This document shows, in pieces, positions 15,162 through 18,662 of a DNA stretch of 18,662 bases. The stretch lies in the NCBI GenBank assembly GCA_964420405.1, contig CAYQTL010000084.1:1-18662 (forward strand), written 5' to 3'. Source of the stretch: CAYQTL01 sp964420405. GTDB taxonomy: Bacteria; Acidobacteriota; Thermoanaerobaculia; Thermoanaerobaculales; Sulfomarinibacteraceae. The notes beneath the pieces are model-generated. The model was not told the DNA's origin and searched no databases. It was given only the letters and a program-made list of their open reading frames with translations. The translations under genes were made by a program, and so were the position numbers. Numbering within the stretch: position 1 is the stretch's first letter; each line of letters begins with the position of its first letter.

Positions 15162-15302
15162 ATCCGATCCCGANNNNNNNNNNNNNNNNNNNNNNNNNNN
15201 NNNNNNNNNNNNNNNNNNNNNNNNNNNNNNNNNNNNNNNNNNNNNNNNNNNNNNNNNNNNNNNNNNNNNNNNNCCGATCCCGACGACATGATCCCCGCTC
15301 CC
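15162..15302. repeat. C-rich hexamer array interrupted by the 100-N scaffold gap
   Basis: The left flank ends in ATCCGATCCCGA and the right flank resumes CCGATCCCGACGACATGATCC, followed by CCGCTCCCG. Both sides are the same hexamer family, so the unresolved stretch is probably a longer hexamer array. Confidence 0.7.
15174..15273. other. Scaffold gap, 100 Ns
   Basis: Exactly 100 N bases, a conventional placeholder size, so the true length is unknown. Any frame running through it is artificial. Confidence 0.99.
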
Positions 15303-15576
15303 GCCCCCCGACGACGGCGCATCCCTCGCGCGTGCGCTCCCTTCCGGCCACGTTCCCGCGGCCGGTGGCGGTCCCGCCACCACCCCTGTCCCCCCGACCG
15401 CGATGCGGTTGTACGGGGCAGGTCCCACAGAGCTCGGGAACGGCATCCGGTCCGGGATCCGACCACCACCGTCACCGGGAGAGCCGTCGAACCAGCGGCC
15501 ACGCCGGAGGAGGATCGGGATCCGACGGAACCGCGGCCGACAGCGGCACGGGGAATCCGCGCTATCCTGACGCCAC
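15303..15576. other. Spacer between the tdk array and the PIG-L/GT2 gene: hairpin and G-rich remnants, no gene
   Basis: A perfect hairpin GGTGGCGG-TC-CCGCCACC lies at 15364-15381. A G-rich remnant (GGAGGATCGGGATCCGACGG) is at 15508-15527, inverted relative to the array flanking the gap. The frames seen here are Arg/Pro-rich shadows. Confidence 0.55.
15563..15568 (+). promoter_or_regulatory. Putative -10 box (TATCCT) for the PIG-L/GT2 gene, leaderless start
   Basis: GCTATCCT ends 8 bases before ATG 15577, and there is no ribosome binding site between them. The transcript would therefore start at or next to the ATG. The same arrangement is seen before miaA. Confidence 0.45.
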
Positions 15577-17517
15577 ATGGATTCGACGGACCTCCGTCCG
15601 CCTGGGACGACGACGGTGCCGCGGGCCGGCCGCGCCCTGGTGATCGCGCCCCACGCCGACGACGACGTGATCGGCTGCGCCGGGACCCTCGATGTGCTGC
15701 GCGAGGGCGGCTGCGAGATCGCCGTGCTGCTCCTCACCGACTCGTCAGGCGGCGACGAGCCCGTGGACGACCCGGCGGCGTACGCCGCCACCCGTCGAGC
15801 CGAGGCGGTGGCGGGCCTCGCGGTCCTCGGGATCGACGAGCTCGCCTTCGGCGACCTGCCCGACGGCCGTCTCGCGGACCACGTGGACGCCGCCGCGGAT
15901 GCCATCGCCGGCGCCCTGCTGCGCCACCGCCCCGAGCTGGTGCTCGCCATCTCACCGCTCGAGTCGACGGCCGACCACCGGGCGGCGTTCGCGGCCCTGC
16001 ACCGCGTGCTGTCGCCCCTGCGCGGCGGCACGGAGCTCGACGACGCCGTGCGCGACTGTCGGATCCTGCTGTACGACATCAACCACCCCGGCTACCCGGA
16101 CGTGCTGGTGGACGTGTCCGACCGGATGGATCGGATCGAGGCCGCCATCCGCGCCCACGCCAGCCAGCTCGAGCGCCACAACTACCTCGAGGCCGCGCTC
16201 GGGATGCGTCGCTACCGGACGCTGTCGCTCGGCCCCGAGGTGACCGCCGCCGAGGGCTTCCGGAGCCTGCGCCCTTCCGACTTCGCCACCTCCGGCCCCG
16301 CCGGCCTCGTCCAGCGGCTCGGCGGCGCGCCCCGGCTCGCGGTGGTCCGGCAAGGTCCGCGGCTGTCGGTCGTCGTCCGCACCCGCGACCGCCCCGAGCT
16401 GCTCGCCGAGGCGCTCGACAGCCTCGCCGCACAGAGCTACCGGCGCGCCGAGGTGGTGGTCGTCAACGACGGCGGCGCGACGCCGGCGCTGCCCGCCGAC
16501 CACCCCCTCGAGCTGCGCCTGGTCGACCTGCCGACCAACCGCGGCCGCGGTCCCGCCGCCGACGCCGGCATCGAGGCCGCGGCCGGCGACTGGATCGTGT
16601 TCCTCGACGACGACGACCTCGCCGAGCCGGACCACCTGGAGGTGCTCGCCGGCCTCGCCGGCGCCGCCGGCACGCGCGTCGCCTACACAGACGCGGCGGT
16701 GGGCGTGTACGAGCTCGGCCCGTCCGGATGGCGGGAGGTCGACCGGCGGCTCCCGTACAGCCGCGACTTCGACCCGGACCTGCTGCTGGTCGACAACTAC
16801 ATCCCGTTCAACACGGTCGTGATCGACCGCAGCCTGCTGGCCGAAGTCGGGCCCGTGGACAGCGGTCTCGAGTTCTTCGAGGACTGGGACCTGCTGATCC
16901 GGCTCGCCCGACGGACGCCGTTCCACCACCTGAGACGAGTCACCTGCGAGTACCGCCACTTCCGCGGCGGCGGCCACCACGTGCTCGGTGAACGGCCCGA
17001 CGCGCGCGCCGACTTCCTCGCCGCCAAGGCGACCGTCATCGGCCGATACCGGAAGCTGCTGAGCCCCGACCGCGTCGCACGCGTCGTCGGCCGGCTGCGG
17101 CAGGAGGCCGTCGCCGCCTCCGAGGCGGCCGCGGCCCACCTCGCCGAGCTGCACACCCAGCGCCACGGGCGAGCCGAGTGGGAGGAGCGCTGGCACCGGC
17201 TCAACGGCGAGCTGCACGCGCTGCGGGCCGAGCACGAGCGGCTCGCCGGGGACCACCGTGAGCTGCACCGGATCCACGGCGAGGTCGCGGCGGATCGCGA
17301 CCGGATCACGGCGGCCGCCGCCGAGCAGGCGGGCCGCCTCGCCGAGCTCGGGCGGGTCGAGGAGCGGGTCCGGGTGTCGCTCGCCGAGCGCGACGGCCAG
17401 CTCGGTGACGCCTACCGCGAGATCGAGCGCCTCAACGCCCTCATCCGGACGATGGAGGCCACCCGCGCCTGGCGCCTGCACCGCTTCCTCGGAAGGCTCC
17501 GCGGCCACCGCGGATAG
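15577..17517 (+). CDS. PIG-L deacetylase / GT2 glycosyltransferase fusion with C-terminal coiled coil
   Basis: This 646-residue protein has three parts. Residues about 15-240 are a PIG-L/LmbE-type zinc deacetylase with IAPHADDDVIGCAGTL (His26, Asp28, Asp29) and the third ligand in STADHRAAF (His134). Residues about 263-480 are a GT-A family 2 glycosyltransferase: LSVVVRTRDRPELL, VVVVNDGG, a metal-binding DDDD at 344-347 and EDWDLLIRLAR at 435-445, the usual acceptor-site ED. Residues about 510-620 are a charged coiled coil, and the end ATRAWRLHRFLGRLRG resembles tails found on many surface-polysaccharide glycosyltransferases. No signal or membrane segment is seen. A joint role in N-deacetylating and extending an acetylamino-sugar glycan is inferred. 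No other glycan genes are adjacent. Confidence 0.93.
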   Translation: MDSTDLRPPGTTTVPRAGRALVIAPHADDDVIGCAGTLDVLREGGCEIAVLLLTDSSGGDEPVDDPAAYAATRRAEAVAGLAVLGIDELAFGDLPDGRLADHVDAAADAIAGALLRHRPELVLAISPLESTADHRAAFAALHRVLSPLRGGTELDDAVRDCRILLYDINHPGYPDVLVDVSDRMDRIEAAIRAHASQLERHNYLEAALGMRRYRTLSLGPEVTAAEGFRSLRPSDFATSGPAGLVQRLGGAPRLAVVRQGPRLSVVVRTRDRPELLAEALDSLAAQSYRRAEVVVVNDGGATPALPADHPLELRLVDLPTNRGRGPAADAGIEAAAGDWIVFLDDDDLAEPDHLEVLAGLAGAAGTRVAYTDAAVGVYELGPSGWREVDRRLPYSRDFDPDLLLVDNYIPFNTVVIDRSLLAEVGPVDSGLEFFEDWDLLIRLARRTPFHHLRRVTCEYRHFRGGGHHVLGERPDARADFLAAKATVIGRYRKLLSPDRVARVVGRLRQEAVAASEAAAAHLAELHTQRHGRAEWEERWHRLNGELHALRAEHERLAGDHRELHRIHGEVAADRDRITAAAAEQAGRLAELGRVEERVRVSLAERDGQLGDAYREIERLNALIRTMEATRAWRLHRFLGRLRGHRG

Positions 17518-17526
17518 CCTTCCGTC

Positions 17527-17748
17527 CGCTCCCCTCCCGCTCCCGATGAGCCCGGTCCGACCCGGCGGCCACGCATCCGCGGGGTTCGGGCGACCGTCCG
17601 ATCCCGTCTCCGCTCAGCTCATCCGCCACACGCACCCGCCCCGAGGACGCCCGTTCGTTCACCGTCGGGCAACGACCGTCCCGTGCTGGCACCTGCCTGT
17701 CGGAGTGCGGATCCGGAAGACCCCCGGCGACGGAATCGGGATCGGAGC
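17527..17748. repeat. Intergenic element copy, eroded: C-rich pieces left, G-rich piece right
   Basis: The 244-bp convergent spacer 17518-17761 has CCGCTCCCCTCCCGCTCCCG at 17527-17546, GATCCCGTCTCC at 17600-17611, and on the right GAATCGGGATCGG at 17733-17745. GCACCTGCCTGTCGG near 17689 partly matches the start of the block at 4205-4215. No gene is seen. Confidence 0.5.
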
Positions 17749-17761
17749 ACCCTGCGCGCCG

Positions 17762-18115
17762 TTACCCGGCGGCAGTCTCCTCCCACGCCCGCACGGCGCG
17801 CCGCAGGTGCGGGATCACGATCGAGCCGCCGACGACGAGGCCGATGGAGAGGACCTCCTGCAGCTGCTCGTCGGTGACTCCGAGCTCGCGGCAGCGACCG
17901 AGGTGGTAGAGGACGCAGTCGTCGCAGCGCAGCACCAGCGACGCCACCAGCCCGAGCATCTCCTTGGTTGTACGTGGCAGGGCGCCGTCGCGGTACGCCT
18001 GGCTGTCGAGGCTGAAGAACCGCTTGATCTCCAGGTTCGCCTTCTCCAGCGCCAGCGCCGTCAGCTCCTCCCGCTCGCGCGTGAACTCGTCGTACGTTCT
18101 GTGACTGTGAGACAT
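17762..18115 (-). CDS. Carboxymuconolactone decarboxylase/AhpD-like protein
   Basis: This 117-residue all-helical protein carries the CxxCxxxH signature as CDDCVLYH (Cys64, Cys67, His71), characteristic of AhpD-like members of the CMD superfamily that use the two Cys in peroxide or disulfide chemistry. The flanking pattern also fits: TTKEMLGLVASLVLRCDDC, then GVTDEQLQEVLSIGLVVGGS. It is a single CMD domain, presumably active as an oligomer in the cytoplasm. GAGGAGGAG about 6 bases upstream supports ATG 18115. It stands alone, convergent with the PIG-L/GT2 gene. A long hexamer array lies 34 bases upstream, within its probable 5' leader or promoter. A true decarboxylase role is less likely because no aromatic-degradation genes are nearby. 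Confidence 0.92.
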   Translation of the reverse strand: MSHSHRTYDEFTREREELTALALEKANLEIKRFFSLDSQAYRDGALPRTTKEMLGLVASLVLRCDDCVLYHLGRCRELGVTDEQLQEVLSIGLVVGGSIVIPHLRRAVRAWEETAAG

Positions 18116-18148
18116 CCCGCTCCTCCTCGTCCACGTCGTGTTCCGAGC

Positions 18149-18249
18149 CCGATCCAACCTGGTTCCGATCCCGATCCAACCCGGTTCCGATCCCGATCCC
18201 GATCCAACCCGGTTCCGATCCCGATCCCGATCCCGATCCCGTTCCCGAT
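18149..18249. repeat. Nested C-rich hexamer array with units of 1, 2, 3 and 4 GATC hexamers
   Basis: Four successive units start with CCGATC and the first three end with CAACC(C/T)GGTT. Unit 1 (18149-18164, 16 bp) has one GATC hexamer, unit 2 (18165-18186, 22 bp) two, unit 3 (18187-18214, 28 bp) three, and unit 4 (18215-18249) four followed by GTTCCC. The minus strand, which is sense for the AhpD-like gene, has many GGG runs and ten GATC sites occur in about 90 bp. Confidence 0.9.
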
Positions 18250-18260
18250 GTCCCCAGCCG

Positions 18261-18292
18261 ACCCCCACAGTACGACACTCCGATCCCGGCGA
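18261..18292. repeat. Conserved block of the intergenic element, fourth copy
   Basis: TACGACACTCCGATCCCGGC follows the array by about 20 bases, matching ACGACACTCCGGTCCCAGGG at 4169-4188 and the related blocks at 5971-6001 and 12465-12496. The minus strand also contains TACTGT (18272-18267), a possible -10 box that would put the array inside the 5' leader of the AhpD-like gene. Confidence 0.6.
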
Positions 18293-18337
18293 CACCCGTC
18301 CTGGATCACGGACACAGCTCCGCATCTTCGTGCGGAT

Positions 18338-18509
18338 GCCTGCCGGCTGGAAGCCGGCGCTACGGGGCGCCGGCACCGTAGCGCCAGCTTCCAGCTGGCA
18401 TGCTTCGCAGGCCGGTTCGAGTCCCGTCTGTCCCGACGTCCTCCCGCTGGACCGGAACGGAGTCGCTCGACGCGAATCGCTTGCCTGCCGGCTGGAAGCC
18501 GGCGCTACG
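18338..18509. repeat. Palindromic dispersed repeat: two 27-bp direct copies, one with an inverted partner
   Basis: A 27-bp sequence containing GCCGGCTGGAAGCCGGCGCT occurs identically at 18338-18364 and 18483-18509. The first copy has an inverted partner: 18341-18365 pairs with 18376-18400 at 23 of 25 positions across a 10-base loop, giving a long hairpin. Each copy is also internally palindromic (GCCGGCTGGAAGCCGGC). This resembles REP-like intergenic repeats. No gene is seen here. Confidence 0.8.
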
Positions 18510-18528
18510 AGACGCCGGTGCTACGACA

Positions 18529-18592
18529 CTGCGAAAAGCAGGTGTTGCGAAAACCCGGTGATCCGAAAAGCCGGCGGTCGCAGAAGCCGGCG
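18529..18592. repeat. Tandem array of four degenerate 16-bp units
   Basis: Units at 18529, 18545, 18561 and 18577 share the pattern GCGAAAAGCCGGYG, for example TTGCGAAAACCCGGTG and ATCCGAAAAGCCGGCG. The pattern resembles the GGAAGCCGGCG core of the 27-bp repeat just upstream, so it may derive from it. The rest to 18662 is G-rich and shows no gene. Confidence 0.7.
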
Positions 18593-18662
18593 CTTCGCGC
18601 TCGGAAGGCGGCGCAGCCGCATCCGCGCCTTCTGAGGGCGGGCGGGTGGTGGGGCGAGGGGG

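Noticed and set aside
12503..15502. 999-residue frame joining the phosphatase to upstream sequence through the Ns
   Set aside because: The part before GTG 14479 is an out-of-frame shadow of tdk and crosses the N gap. The GTGA overlap with tdk gives the true start.
18149..18592. Possible CRISPR array
   Set aside because: There are no regular 25-40 base spacers between identical repeats. Units are contiguous hexamers or 16-mers, and no cas gene is present.
17518..18662. Mobile element or attachment site at the right end
   Set aside because: No integrase, transposase or tRNA gene is visible; the repeats are short palindromic and hexamer families only.

Overview
This is a very GC-rich bacterial chromosome segment with a scaffold gap of 100 Ns at 15174-15273. 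Fifteen protein-coding genes can be supported, one of them cut by the left edge. No rRNA, tRNA, transposase, phage or CRISPR is visible. The high GC, the miaA-hfq pair followed by a TPR lipoprotein and a Crp/Fnr regulator, and the envC / S41-like / yibQ trio suggest an Acidobacteriota-like or deltaproteobacterial-grade Gram-negative. Acidobacteriota (Thermoanaerobaculia/Holophagae type) is my best guess, at low to moderate confidence. An outer membrane is implied by two lipoproteins and an EnvC-like protein.

Layout. 1-872 (-): exported FG-GAP/VCBS-type repeat protein, divergent from a tight rightward operon at 977-4084: miaA, hfq, a TPR/SLH-like lipoprotein, and a Crp/Fnr-type regulator, joined by ATGA and GTGA overlaps or a 5-bp gap. 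4386-5789 (+): cysS. 6197-9681 (-): a cell-envelope operon read as envC-like murein hydrolase activator, S41/CtpA-like protein and YibQ-type divergent polysaccharide deacetylase. 10118-11658 (+): a zinc-ribbon protein with an L7/L12-like N-terminal domain, then a small lipoprotein. 11613-12343 (-): an unknown 99-aa protein and a SnoaL/NTF2-like protein, overlapping the lipoprotein tail to tail. 12503-15090 (-): thymidine kinase and a HAMP-SpoIIE (RsbU-type) membrane phosphatase. 15577-17517 (+): a PIG-L deacetylase fused to a GT2 glycosyltransferase and a coiled coil. 17762-18115 (-): a carboxymuconolactone decarboxylase/AhpD-like protein. 18116-18662: non-coding and repeat-dense.

The genes are mostly housekeeping or envelope functions. 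The unusual part is between them. Nearly every intergenic region longer than about 150 bp carries short arrays of hexamers of the type GATCCC/GTTCCC/GCTCCC. Read left to right on the + strand, the C-rich array is on the left and, where a second array exists, the G-rich one (GGGATC/GGGAAC/GGGAGC) is on the right, whatever the gene directions. Short conserved blocks recur between or beside the arrays, including a 58-bp block with 51/58 identity in two regions. This looks like a dispersed composite intergenic repeat family with G-quadruplex and long-hairpin potential. The scaffold gap also falls inside such an array.

Other points of interest are an S41-family protein lacking both catalytic residues (Ser to Gly285, Lys to His310), the L7/L12-like fold in a zinc-ribbon protein, the PIG-L/GT2 fusion, and leaderless or near-leaderless starts next to TAnnnT boxes.
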